Positions 16,853 through 27,200 of a stretch of 64,000 bases of DNA are shown here, in pieces. Source of the DNA: a bacterium (lineage in GTDB: Bacteria > Bacteroidota > Bacteroidia > Flavobacteriales_D > Crocinitomicaceae). Each line of letters begins with the position of its first letter. Within the stretch, counting starts at the first letter, position 1. Location of the stretch: the NCBI GenBank assembly GCA_024742305.1, contig JANSYQ010000013.1, forward strand, positions 37,182 through 101,181, written 5' to 3'. The notes beneath the pieces were generated by a model that saw only the letters and a list, made by a program, of their open reading frames with translations, did not search any database and was not told the DNA's origin. The position numbers and the translations under genes were made by a program.

Positions 16853-17914
16853 CAGACGCTTTTCTCTTCGAGTAAGATTTGCCTTTTGATAATAAGGAGG
16901 CGGCATTCGGTACGAGTAGTTTCGTGAACCACAATCAGAAACTACCTCTAGCTCAATCTCATGATCTTTATCATCAGCGAAGACCACCGAACCTTTAGGG
17001 TCTTGAATATCTTTCTCACCGTCTATCGTCCACCTGTAAGAAAGTGCATTTGGATAATTAGATCGGAATTCCGCTTTTACTGTACCATCCTCATTAAACT
17101 TCCAATTCACCAGCGATTCCTGTTCGTCCAGTGAGTATAAACCACGGTTTTCATGCACAAACACATACGCTTGATTGGATATATACCTTGCCATTCGCTT
17201 AGATACCCATTTAGGTTTGTAGTTACGGTTTTCTTCATCATAAAAAGCAGAAAAGAACGTAGATGCAGCCAAAAACGACCCTTTTTTACTAGGGTGAAAT
17301 TTATCTCGAACATACAAGTTCGCTCTACTCGACAACTTTACGTTTTTCCAAACCTTACCAACCGGAACGACTGGCAATTGATAATACTCACCGATACGCA
17401 TATAACCACCGTGAATAGTATCCGCCATGCCTTCGAAATCCTTTGTGTATTCATAATCGCCAAAACCTTTGTCATAGCCCCAAGTCATAAAAAAATAGAC
17501 GTTAGTACAAGGATTGTTGGCGTAGATAGAATCTAAAAGTTGATTCAAATAAGGAACGGTTGCAGAATCAACGTGCGCTGCTGAATGAATAAATTCTCGG
17601 CTATAGCCTTGCAAAATAATGTTGTCCCACTTATGCGATTTGATGGAAGCGTAAACACTCGGTCTTTGAGAATGCTCGTCGAAATTTGCACCCCCTTTTG
17701 TGTTCGATTTCACATACACACTCTTACCGGCATTTCGCGCAATATGTTCAAACATCGTTGGCATGTCGTTATAGTAGGTAAAGCTATTTCCAATGAACAA
17801 ATAGGACGTTTTGGAAGGATCCATTGGATTCTCCTGTGCCTTGACTTGAACGTTGAGCAACAACAGTACTGCAACGACCAAAAACCTCTTGATGTTATTA
17901 CGTAGATTTTTCAT
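16835..17914 (-). CDS. Secreted SGNH/GDSL-type hydrolase (DUF4886-like) with C-terminal PKD-like domain
   Basis: 359 aa. The signal peptide ends near VKAQ (residue 27). FIGNSFTYYNDMP at 40-52 contains the nucleophile block with Ser44. GGANFDEH near 75-82, ILQGYS near 99, and the late Asp-x-x-His (DKFHPSKKG) complete an SGNH-like set. After about residue 265 a beta-sandwich (SYRWTIDGEKDIQDPKGSVV) resembles a PKD domain, and the end is strongly basic. The enzyme probably removes ester groups from an envelope or extracellular glycan; the neighbouring membrane acyltransferases make O-acyl groups a reasonable guess. Confidence 0.75.
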   Translation of the reverse strand: MKNLRNNIKRFLVVAVLLLLNVQVKAQENPMDPSKTSYLFIGNSFTYYNDMPTMFEHIARNAGKSVYVKSNTKGGANFDEHSQRPSVYASIKSHKWDNIILQGYSREFIHSAAHVDSATVPYLNQLLDSIYANNPCTNVYFFMTWGYDKGFGDYEYTKDFEGMADTIHGGYMRIGEYYQLPVVPVGKVWKNVKLSSRANLYVRDKFHPSKKGSFLAASTFFSAFYDEENRNYKPKWVSKRMARYISNQAYVFVHENRGLYSLDEQESLVNWKFNEDGTVKAEFRSNYPNALSYRWTIDGEKDIQDPKGSVVFADDKDHEIELEVVSDCGSRNYSYRMPPPYYQKANLTRREKRLLRNKK

Positions 17915-17979
17915 CTTTCAATGTATACGTAATAGAACAACAAAAGTTAGTCCAAAATTGCACTAAACTGAAAAAAATA

Positions 17980-18369
17980 TTATGCAGTCCTAATTTTCTC
18001 TGCTATTACCTCCATTTTTTCCGCTGGAAGTTGGAGTTTAGGTTTAGAGAAATTCATATCATCCATGGTGTCAATAGGGATCAAATGGATGTGCGCATGA
18101 GGCACCTCCAGGCCTATGACCGATACTCCGATCCGCTCGCAAGGAAATGCCGCTTTTATTTTTTTCGATACCTCTTTTGCAAAAAGCATCATCTCAGCAA
18201 GGCTTATATCCTCGATATCAAATAGGTAATCTACCTCTTTTTTGGGAATGACAAGCGTGTGTCCTTCCTTTAGCGGCATAATGTCTAAAAACGCGAGAAA
18301 ATCGTCATTCTCAGCGATTTTATAGGCCGGTATCTCGCCTGATACTATTTTAGAAAAAATAGAAGCCAT
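17980..18369 (-). CDS. HIT family nucleotide-binding hydrolase
   Basis: 129 aa. The signature HAHIHLIPI at 91-99 gives the His triad (H91, H93, H95). The N-terminus IFSKIVSGEIPAYKIAE and the GHTLVIPKKEVDYLFD segment are typical of HinT-like proteins, which hydrolyse purine nucleotide phosphoramidates and adenylates in the cytoplasm. Start ATG shares one base with the greA stop (TAATG), so the two are co-translated. Confidence 0.93.
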   Translation of the reverse strand: MASIFSKIVSGEIPAYKIAENDDFLAFLDIMPLKEGHTLVIPKKEVDYLFDIEDISLAEMMLFAKEVSKKIKAAFPCERIGVSVIGLEVPHAHIHLIPIDTMDDMNFSKPKLQLPAEKMEVIAEKIRTA

Positions 18370-18842
18370 TAACGGGTAATTTCAACTATTTCAAACTTCA
18401 TTACACCATTTGGCGTTTGAATGTCTGCAATTTCACCTACAGATTTACCAAGGAGACCCTTACCAATTGGCGATTCTACGCTAATTTTTTTGGCTTTGAG
18501 ATCTGCCTCATTTTCCGCAACCAATGTATACGACAGTTCCATTCCGTTATCTACATTCTTAATCTTAGCAGTGGAAAGGATGTACACTTTCGTATTATCA
18601 ATGTCTGAATCGTCAATGACTCTTGCATTGGAGATTACTTCTTTAAGCTTCGCGATTTTCGCCTCTAACAGACCTTGAGCTTCTTTGGCAGCATCGTACT
18701 CAGCGTTCTCCGAAAGATCTCCCTTATCGCGTGCTTCAGCAATCTGCTGAGAGATAGAAGGACGTTGAACAGTCTCCATTTCATGAAGCTCTTGCTTCAG
18801 CTTATTGAGTCCTTCTTGCGTGTAATATGATATTTGTGACAT
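18369..18842 (-). CDS. greA: Transcription elongation factor GreA
   Basis: 157 aa, the usual length. An N-terminal coiled coil (about 8-75: GLNKLKQELHEMETVQRPSI, EARDKGDLSENAEYDAAKEA) carries the acidic tip residues that enter the RNA polymerase secondary channel. The C-terminal FKBP-like domain ends SPIGKGLLGKSVGEIADIQT. GreA rescues backtracked RNA polymerase by stimulating transcript cleavage. It is followed directly by the HIT gene. Its own promoter is not clear: a terminator for the upstream operon occupies the gap. Confidence 0.96.
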   Translation of the reverse strand: MSQISYYTQEGLNKLKQELHEMETVQRPSISQQIAEARDKGDLSENAEYDAAKEAQGLLEAKIAKLKEVISNARVIDDSDIDNTKVYILSTAKIKNVDNGMELSYTLVAENEADLKAKKISVESPIGKGLLGKSVGEIADIQTPNGVMKFEIVEITR

Positions 18843-18849
18843 AGCGTAA

Positions 18850-18886
18850 TATTATACAAAAGAAGAGAGCCCCGCAGGACTCTCTC
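18850..18886 (-). terminator. Terminator of the TonB receptor / T9SS cargo / PorV-like operon
   Basis: On the minus strand AGAGAGTCC (18885-18877) pairs with GGGCTCTCT (18872-18864) over 9 bp, with one G-T wobble and a TGCG loop. A T-rich tail (CTTCTTTTGT) follows. It lies about 30 nt beyond the PorV-like stop and before greA. Confidence 0.7.
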
Positions 18887-18912
18887 GCTAATCAAATATA
18901 GTAAATTAAATC

Positions 18913-19980
18913 TTACTTCAGACTGATCGTTGCTCCAATAGTATGGATGATTCCGAATACTCCAGCAAAACGCGCAGCGTACTCGATTCCCAACGCATGT
19001 TGGTTCTCACCAACCAAGGCATCAACAGAAAATCCTGCTGTTGGACCAACTAGAGCATTTGAACGGTTTTCAACACTGAATAGGTTTTGCTCGTAAACAA
19101 ACCCACCTCGAATATTGAACGCCATCTTATCATTCGTCATTTGGTAGTCAGCACCAACTCGGTATTGATCTCTTGAGAATGAGTTAGCCGTGAACCCAAA
19201 GGCTGCTGTTAACTTGTTGTTCTCATCAAAGATGAAATCATACGAAGCACCAATTCCAAGCAATGCAGGCATTTCGTACGTTGCTGAACGTTGCTCCAAA
19301 GTAGCAACATTACCAGTAGATACGTAATTAACCTGATTTGCCATACCATCACCACGGAAACGCATAACCGGACCAACATTCTTCAATGTAATTCCAAATT
19401 TGATCTGATCTTGCTCTCCTGTCACGTAACGAATTCCCGCGTCGATTGCAACACCGTTTGCACGCAAGTTGGCGATATTCTCAGAGATCACTTTAAAGTT
19501 GATTCCTCCATAAATGGACTGAGAGAATGATCGCGCATATCCTACATTGAAGATGTTTGCACGTGGCGTGAAGAAACCGATGTCTCCTTCCGGGTTGTTA
19601 ACTGTAGTAATTGGAATATCTCCAAAGTTCATCGACTGAACACTTACTGCAATTACGTCTTGCTCTGAAATTCGCTGAGCGATACCCGCACTGTTAAATG
19701 CGATACCCGCGTTTCCAAGCCAGTTACTGTAATTGAACTTGATTTGAGTCTTCTTTGTAAAAGCAAGACCCGCAATGTTCGTAAATGTTCCTTCCAAACC
19801 ATTCGTGTTCGCAATACCTACATCCCCAAGGGCTGAGCTACGCGCCCACGGATTCACCAACATATGAGATGCTCCCGCAGATCCTACACGATCTTCGTTT
19901 CCGGCAGTTGCTGCGAAGCTGGAAAAAATCGCAGCTCCGACAACAAATGCATTCTTTATTTTATTCATTGAATTGTTCAT
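18913..19980 (-). CDS. PorV/PorQ family outer-membrane beta-barrel protein
   Basis: 355 aa from ATG 19980; ATG 19968 (residue 5) is equally good. The signal peptide ends near AATAG. The mature start GSAGASHMLVNPWARSSALGDVGIA is the PorV/PorQ family signature. It is followed by regular amphipathic strands and a C-terminal strand ending IHTIGATISLK. In T9SS, PorV shuttles cargo from the SprA translocon to the attachment machinery. This copy is the last gene of an operon with a TonB receptor and a giant T9SS cargo, so it is probably dedicated to that cargo rather than being the general PorV. That is inference from context. Confidence 0.82.
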   Translation of the reverse strand: MNNSMNKIKNAFVVGAAIFSSFAATAGNEDRVGSAGASHMLVNPWARSSALGDVGIANTNGLEGTFTNIAGLAFTKKTQIKFNYSNWLGNAGIAFNSAGIAQRISEQDVIAVSVQSMNFGDIPITTVNNPEGDIGFFTPRANIFNVGYARSFSQSIYGGINFKVISENIANLRANGVAIDAGIRYVTGEQDQIKFGITLKNVGPVMRFRGDGMANQVNYVSTGNVATLEQRSATYEMPALLGIGASYDFIFDENNKLTAAFGFTANSFSRDQYRVGADYQMTNDKMAFNIRGGFVYEQNLFSVENRSNALVGPTAGFSVDALVGENQHALGIEYAARFAGVFGIIHTIGATISLK

Positions 19981-20002
19981 TTCAATCGTACTTTAAGTCT
20001 TA

Positions 20003-23000
20003 TTAAATACCCTGTAGGTCAATTAGTCTCATTCCTCCGAAGAACTTGATAACACGTTCTCCAACATCAGGAACATCCACATGAATTAGGTAAACACCTC
20101 CGGCTACCGGAATACCTTGCCAGTTGTTCAAGTCCCAGTCAACCGAAGTGATTGGACTATCCTTTCTGAAGGTACGAATCAGTTTACCGTTTACAGAGTA
20201 GATTTTCACTGTACAACGCTCTGGAAGGTTCGTGATTTTCACACGAGTATCCAATCGGTTGCGCTCGTACTCAGAGTACGCATAGTAAGGGTTCGGTACA
20301 ACGTTGATCAAATCAAGCGCACTTGCCAAACGATCACGACTTCCAAGTTCTGTAGCAACACTTGACATGTTCCAAGAGTACATTGGTTGTCCGTTGTTCA
20401 ATCCAGTTGCAGAGAAGTTTTTATACTCCTTGCTCACTCGCAAACTGATGGTAACATCTGTCGGCAAATCTTGCGGATTGATTGTATAGTTCGCAGCTGC
20501 TAATGGATAAGCAACCCAGCTAATACTGCTGTAGAAGTTACGCTTCGCAGTTGTGTTGTTCGCAAGAACATCCTGCATTAATAGAAGCGCTTCATTCGTA
20601 GCATCGTTATCTCCTTGTGCTGGAACGTATGCTGGGAAATCATACCCTAGCAAGTAGTTGTTGATGTCAGCAGTGTTGTTAGAGAATACATATACTGGGT
20701 GCATACCTCCCATGAGTGGGTTACCTCCGTTATCAACCAAAGTTGAAGTCGGGTTCCAAATCATGTCAGCTCCATTTTCAGAAGCAAGGAATGAATTCTC
20801 TCCGAACGCCATGTACAAGCGTGCCCCTGTTTCTAGGTCGATTGCATAACCTGGGAACCATCCCATTCCGGTTGAACCACTTTCAGGGTTTCCGTTTTTG
20901 TCCACTGAAGGACTTGCACGCAAGGCTCCTGGCTGCGCTCCACCTACGTTAAGAGATGCTTCACGACCAAGTTCGATAATTGGAACTCGTGTCCATTTCG
21001 ATTTGTCGCTTGTGATCACAATATCAACGGATGGCAAGAAGCTAATGGAAGATCCATTTCTTGCTGATGTTGGTGATGCGTAGTTGTAGTATGCCATTGG
21101 CATGAAACTAGCCTCCCATCCCGTCAACTTGTGAGGTGCAATACCTCCACCGAAGATTTGGTTCCAGTTCTTGTTTGGATCAGCGAAGTTGTTTGGTGCT
21201 TGCCAATCTGCATAGTTACATGGATCTAAGTAATCACGGTACGTTGGTTGTGTGTTATCTAGACACTCGTAACCAGGATCGTTTTGATCTGTATTTGGTG
21301 CGTAAGTTCCTGCGCGAACCCAGTTAGTTGGGTAGAACGCATCGTTGTCAGAAACAGCTTCCAACCAACGAAGTGAACTATCTGCAAAAGTTATTGACGA
21401 ACTAATCAATTCAGTAGATCTCGCTTCTACACCTCCAGATGCTCCATCTGGCAAGAAGTAGTTCTCTTGATTGATTTGAACTGATACACCCCATTCAGGA
21501 ATGATCTGTTCATTATTTGTACCAATGTTTACTTGAGAAACTACAGAGTCCGTTGGAGCTGTCGCAGTTTCACTGTCATATCGGTAAATTACCCATGATG
21601 CAGTATCTGCTCCGTTGCTTGTAGAAGTCGCATAGTCTCTGAAACGACACTCGTAGTAACCATCGCGTACATTCAATGGATCCACAACTTTTACATTGAT
21701 TGGTCCTGCTCCGAAATCGTATTCCGGTGCTTCCATGAATCCGTTCTCAATGATTGTCTTCTTTGAAGCTTCTGTCAATTCAAGTGCACGACCTCCGTTT
21801 CCGTGTCCGTCCAAACGGCGGATGATTGGACTTGATCCATAACCGATCAATTGTCCTGTTCCATCTGCTTCTGGCATTGGATTGTGCGGAATTGCTGGAA
21901 TTGGCGTAATAGCCGTTCCGTCGAAGTTCAAACGAGAGGCAATGTAAGGTGTTTGCTGCCCTGACAATGCATTCGGATCCGTTGGATCATACAAGTTTGG
22001 TGCACCTGTTTGAATGTCTGCCATATCGTTGTATGCATAAGCAATTGCGATATAGTAGTACGTTTTGTGATTCACCAAAGTACGATCTCCTTGCGCGAAG
22101 AAATCTTCGTTCAATAGGAATGTGTGCTGAATTCCTTGGTTCGCTCCGTCCACTTTTTCAGTAGGGATAGAGAATCCGAGGTCTTCGTCAAAGTCGAAGT
22201 TGATGATTCGATCGATTCCGTTCTCAACATCACACTGAGCCACCAATCGTGCTTTTGAGTTATCACCGATATCGGCAACACCAGCATCTTCATCTATCAT
22301 TTGATAGATTTGGTAACCTTCAAATCGGTATACATTGTCTACACCTGGGTCTGTAATGTTCACTTCGTCTGCTACTGCATACGTCTCGTTTGCATTATTA
22401 GAACCTCCTGGGTTATCCAACATCAATACCAATTGATTTTCCAATTCTTGAATTGTGATACGCGGTGCGTTTGGTGGATCTAGGATACGGAAACATGCAT
22501 CAAACAAAGCCTGTGCTTTCGTATCGGCACGCTTCAACGCTTCTACAGATGAGAATGGATCTCCATCCGAACCACGACCGTAAACAATACCTACAGTAAT
22601 GTTGTTGATCGCTCCTGGACGCAATGTAAACGGACCAGCTGATTGTACGAATCGACGATCCTCTGGTGGGTTTGGTGACCCTCCGTTCGCGTTGTATTCT
22701 GCCCAGTCATCGTTAATAATAGCTCCTTCTGTTGCCCATCCAAGTGGATCGGAATCTCCTGGGAACACATAGGTTGTTGGTGTTGTAGTTACCCCAGCGT
22801 TGTAAGCGTTACCTCCGTAGAAGATTTGTGAACCATCTGCCCAGAATCCACGCATAAAGTTGTAGAATTCAGGTGCGTTGTTCGGGTCACTTGTTGGGAA
22901 TACCGCTGCGTTCGTATAGTAAGTGAATAGACGCATACCATAACGCTCGTTATCAGGAATTCCATCGGAGTAACCTACTCCAATACCGCTATAAACGATA

Positions 23001-24271
23001 CCGTCATTTGCTATTGCTTGAGACACCCACTGATCAGAAGGGAAATTAGCCGCTAATGAATCAGGTCCGATGTTATCGATTCCGTCAGCATCTTGGTAAG
23101 GTCCCTCAAAGAAGTCAACTCCAATCGCTGGTGGGTTTTCACCATATCCTTGAGCTCCCCCATTTGTTTCGTCCAAGGCGTCACCGTTGTATGCGTAACC
23201 AAGTCCACGAGAAACGTCACAACCTACGTAATCATCTTGGTAGTTTCCTACATCCGGATCAAGGTATTGAGCGAAGTACGTATCAAACAATGTTTGCGTA
23301 CCACGGTTAATCATTTCATAGTTGTAGAAAGTCATTCGGTTCACTTCATCGTTTGTAGCGAAAGCGAATGCTTGTGCACGGATTTCCATACCGATTGGCT
23401 CTCCGTTTGTTTCTGTGTGGATGTTTCCTTTGTCGTTAAATACCCACCAGTGAGTTTCATCTCCAAATAGTGTTACACGACGATCTGCACCACAGATTAC
23501 GTCATCACGACCTAGGATATCATCGTACCAAGGAATATCACCTTCTGCTGGGTTGTAAGCTCCAGTTTGACCGTAATCGTAGAACGGTGCCAACCAGTAA
23601 TCTTGTCCTAAAGACACATCACCATGTGCTGGCCAATCGTAAATACGAGTTAACTCATCATTTGTTGGAACTGTTGCCTCGGCACAAGCAATTGGATCCT
23701 GATTCGGTCCTTGACATGCTTCCCACCAAACTGTGTAGCGAATTACCTCTGCTTTACGAATTGTGTAGAATCTGTCGTAGAACAAACACTGATCGGGATC
23801 GATGTTCGCTTCACCGAAGTCACGTACTGCGTCATCTCCAACTGGACCTGAAGGATCGTAATCCCCGGAACCTGGTTGTGCAGTAAGTGGTCCAGGCCAA
23901 AAGTCGTTACCTTGACGGAACGTTAGTGCGGCCAATTTCAACTGACCGTTTACGTCTGTTCCTCCCATCCAAAGTGCTCCTGCATAGATTGCGAAGAGGT
24001 TTTCTCCACCTACCTCGTAGGCAGCTACACTGTTCTGACGGTCCTGGAACATACTTCCACCTTGTTCAATAAAGGCGCTTACGTCGTTAAAACTCATCGT
24101 TATACTTGCTGTTGCGGGGGCACAATTGGCTCCCTTAGCGCTCGCAACGGTATTATTACCGCCACTACCGCCTCCAGCCGGCTTGCTACTGTAAGATTTG
24201 TAGGCAAGCGCATCGCTAGACCACAGCAGGGTTGCTGCTCCAACGATTATTGCTACTAGTTGCTTTTTCAT
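20003..24271 (-). CDS. Giant secreted T9SS cargo protein
   Basis: 1422 aa. Signal peptide MKKQLVAIIVGAATLLWSSD followed by ALA. The mature protein is acidic, with many Asp, Asn and Gly and Ca-binding-like DxDxxN stretches (DPDVGNYQDDY, DADGIDNIGPDS). No catalytic motif was recognised. The last ~100 residues (VVPNPYYAYSEYERN ... VKIYSVNGKLIRTF ... WQGIPVAGGVYLIHV) are FlgD-like/T9SS type A sorting sequence, with an extra FFGGMRLIDLQGI tail. Gene order TonB receptor, cargo, PorV-like (gaps of 24 and 22 bp) implies one surface complex. The role may be nutrient capture or a surface layer; sequence does not say. Confidence 0.82.
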   Translation of the reverse strand: MKKQLVAIIVGAATLLWSSDALAYKSYSSKPAGGGSGGNNTVASAKGANCAPATASITMSFNDVSAFIEQGGSMFQDRQNSVAAYEVGGENLFAIYAGALWMGGTDVNGQLKLAALTFRQGNDFWPGPLTAQPGSGDYDPSGPVGDDAVRDFGEANIDPDQCLFYDRFYTIRKAEVIRYTVWWEACQGPNQDPIACAEATVPTNDELTRIYDWPAHGDVSLGQDYWLAPFYDYGQTGAYNPAEGDIPWYDDILGRDDVICGADRRVTLFGDETHWWVFNDKGNIHTETNGEPIGMEIRAQAFAFATNDEVNRMTFYNYEMINRGTQTLFDTYFAQYLDPDVGNYQDDYVGCDVSRGLGYAYNGDALDETNGGAQGYGENPPAIGVDFFEGPYQDADGIDNIGPDSLAANFPSDQWVSQAIANDGIVYSGIGVGYSDGIPDNERYGMRLFTYYTNAAVFPTSDPNNAPEFYNFMRGFWADGSQIFYGGNAYNAGVTTTPTTYVFPGDSDPLGWATEGAIINDDWAEYNANGGSPNPPEDRRFVQSAGPFTLRPGAINNITVGIVYGRGSDGDPFSSVEALKRADTKAQALFDACFRILDPPNAPRITIQELENQLVLMLDNPGGSNNANETYAVADEVNITDPGVDNVYRFEGYQIYQMIDEDAGVADIGDNSKARLVAQCDVENGIDRIINFDFDEDLGFSIPTEKVDGANQGIQHTFLLNEDFFAQGDRTLVNHKTYYYIAIAYAYNDMADIQTGAPNLYDPTDPNALSGQQTPYIASRLNFDGTAITPIPAIPHNPMPEADGTGQLIGYGSSPIIRRLDGHGNGGRALELTEASKKTIIENGFMEAPEYDFGAGPINVKVVDPLNVRDGYYECRFRDYATSTSNGADTASWVIYRYDSETATAPTDSVVSQVNIGTNNEQIIPEWGVSVQINQENYFLPDGASGGVEARSTELISSSITFADSSLRWLEAVSDNDAFYPTNWVRAGTYAPNTDQNDPGYECLDNTQPTYRDYLDPCNYADWQAPNNFADPNKNWNQIFGGGIAPHKLTGWEASFMPMAYYNYASPTSARNGSSISFLPSVDIVITSDKSKWTRVPIIELGREASLNVGGAQPGALRASPSVDKNGNPESGSTGMGWFPGYAIDLETGARLYMAFGENSFLASENGADMIWNPTSTLVDNGGNPLMGGMHPVYVFSNNTADINNYLLGYDFPAYVPAQGDNDATNEALLLMQDVLANNTTAKRNFYSSISWVAYPLAAANYTINPQDLPTDVTISLRVSKEYKNFSATGLNNGQPMYSWNMSSVATELGSRDRLASALDLINVVPNPYYAYSEYERNRLDTRVKITNLPERCTVKIYSVNGKLIRTFRKDSPITSVDWDLNNWQGIPVAGGVYLIHVDVPDVGERVIKFFGGMRLIDLQGI

Positions 24272-24295
24272 AATGCTCTCTGTTCTTATTATGAA

Positions 24296-27200
24296 TTAAA
24301 AATCGAATTTAACCCCCAAACGGATAGTTCGTGGTGAACTAATGTTGAAAGGATTTTGAACCTTCATTAAGTAGTAATCTCTGAACGCTTGTTCGTCCAA
24401 TTGATTTTGGATTGATGTTTGGCTCGCTGCTGCAGCAAGGAATCCATCATCATCCCAGTTACCCGTTGCACGGTAAACATTCAACACGTTGAATTGGTTG
24501 AACAAGTTCGTAACACGGAAGTAAACATTTAAGAAAACTGCTTTTCTGTTATCCTCTTTACCCATTTCAAGTTCGAAAGTACGATCCAACTGTAGATCCA
24601 AACGGTAAGCCCATGGAAGGCGTGACCCGTTTGTTGTTCCGTCCAAACCTGAGTTTTGAGCGTTAAACTGAGCTGCGTTTGTAATTGTTCCCTGTGCTGA
24701 GTAAGGTGAACCTGAGTAGATGTTAGAAACAATGTTCAATCCTGTGTTTCCAAACACTTCGAAGTCACCTACTAATGGACCGTTGTAATCACGACCTGTT
24801 CCGTAACGGTAATCGAATGTTACGTTGAACGCGTGACGACGATCGAATGAGTAAGGGAAGATCGCACGTAAGTTTGGCAATCCTGCTTGAATCAAACCAG
24901 CTGCAGAAGTTGCATCTGATCCAGTTCCGTCCGCGAACTGCAATGTATAGTTAGCAGTCATTCGAACATTTCCTGTACGACGCAAGTCGTATGCTACTGT
25001 CAATCCTTTTACCGTACCGAAGTCACGGTTAGAGAATGTCGAATAAGTCGCTGGATATGCTTCGAAGATGTTCTGCAACTGAACGTTATCACGTTGCTCA
25101 CGGTAGAACGCTGAGATCTTCAATGATGACGTACGTGTCAATACCTGCTGGAATCCAACTTCGTAATCAATTGTTCTTTCTGGACGCAATGCTGAGTTTG
25201 CGATAGTTGCACTACGATCATTAATAAACTGGTATTCGAATGGATCGAAACGGAATCCTGAAGTAGGACGTTTTGTTAAGATATCGTAGTGTGCGAAGAA
25301 TGATGCTTCATCTGAGATTGGGAATGAGAATGCGATACGAGGCATTACGTTCACCTGTGGAGTGTAATCTTCGAATGCATCTGCTGTTGGAGTTTCCAAT
25401 GATGGATCCAACAACCATGGTGCAATTCCTCCTGGTCCGCGAAGTGTTTGTGGATCTTCCACTACAACACCATTTGCATCATACCAAATATCACCTGTTC
25501 TAAATCCGTTGATTTGCGTTGGGTTGTTTACGTCATTTACATATACTACGTAATCATCTCCAATTGACTCTGGAATATCAACCCATGGCTCACCTGTTGC
25601 TCTTGCTTCAGCTGCTGTGCGTGCTTCGTAGAACAAGTAACGGTCTTTCAACACTGGTTGGTTCGCATCGAAAACGTCAACACGTACCCCTACGTTGAAT
25701 ACGATGTCACGGAATGCAAATTTATCCATGATGTATCCTGCCATGTAGATTGGTTGGAAAGCTCCAACAAAACGACGGTAGTTACCGTTTTCATCAAACT
25801 CTGTAAAGTACTTGTCAATATCTGTAACTCCACGTACTTTCTGACCTGTGTGATCAAATCCGTAGTAAGATACAAACGAGTTACCTTGGTTCAAAAGTTC
25901 ATCCGGAGAGAACATATCCAAGCTAAAGATGTTTGGATCGTACTTATCTACGTCGATGAAGTCTGTTCCTTGAACACCTTCTGAAATCAACCCTTGCTCG
26001 AACAAGTACTGACGTAGGTTGTAATCAAAGAATGACTGGTTATCGTTATTAACTTGTCCTCCGTATTCGTCTGTATTATTAAGGTATGCATACCCTGTAT
26101 TCAAACGCTCGTAGTTAATGTATACACGACCAAGTGAATCAACCAATGTTGCTTGGTTCAAATCAAGTTCTGTGATGTGGAAGTTTGCCAACTGACGTGC
26201 AATCTGCCAAAGACCAACTGGTCCTTGTCCACCCCCACCGGTAGTAGTACCGTTTGTCCATCCACGGTCCCAACGACGTTCGAACTCGAATCCAACTGAG
26301 ATTGAGTGATCACCGATGTTTGCCGATCCTGAACCTGTTACACGGAACTGATCGTTTTCAAATACTCCGAATCCGTTAAATGGTGCACCGATGTTGCTCC
26401 AAATGTTGTAAACGCTTCGTGGAGAGTCTCCATTCAACAAACCAGAACCTTGCTGAATTTGCAATAGGTTTTCGTAACGTCCTTCTGGAAGTCCGTCATA
26501 GATTTGGTAGTACTGAGCAGTAATAGCTGCCAATGCTGAGTTTGTTTCAGACGGCTCGAATTCTACTAATACATCTCTAAATCCATCGTGCTCATAGTTA
26601 TTTGTATTCGGGTTCAACGAGTGAGAACGACGACGTGTAGTTGTGAATCGTCCTACGTGACCGTAGTTAAATAGGTTGTATCCGTGGTTTGGATCGTAGT
26701 TATCACGACGTACTTTCGAGAAGTCAACCATCAATGAGTAGTATGCACTCTTAATTTTAGAAGAGCTTTCTGGATCGTTGTTGTTGAAACGTTGAGTCAA
26801 ACGTCCAAATACCCTCCAGTCAAAGTTTTCAAAGTATCCAAAGTTTCCGAAGTTCAAAAGTGATCCTGCATAGCTGTAGTTGTTACCGCGTACATAGTTC
26901 ATGGAACCTCCAAATGTCAAGTTCACAGATGGTCCTGTATTTACATCGATTTTCCCTTGACCTGAAATGGACGTGTTACGTGCGTTCATTCTCCAAGGAG
27001 TTTTCTCGAATGAGTCCTGACGTAGGAACTGTGAATTGTGGAATGTACCGAAACCTGTTGAAGTTGGACGAAGTGGATTCGCCAACAACTCATCTTTCGC
27101 TTGTTTCTTGATTCTCCAGCTTCCTCCTGCCAACGGACGGCTATCCAATTGGTCAGTAATGTTTGCTGAAACCAAGAAACCTAAACGTGGTTTTGTTTTG

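Noticed and set aside
18893..18900. Minus-strand TATATTTG as greA promoter
   Set aside because: A terminator hairpin (18850-18886) lies between it and greA, so transcripts from it would end early.
23093..23470. Plus-strand open frame of 125 codons inside the giant T9SS cargo gene
   Set aside because: Antisense to a gene with signal peptide, sorting domain and strong codon bias; no family resemblance. Same reasoning for the other antisense frames at 20003-28090.
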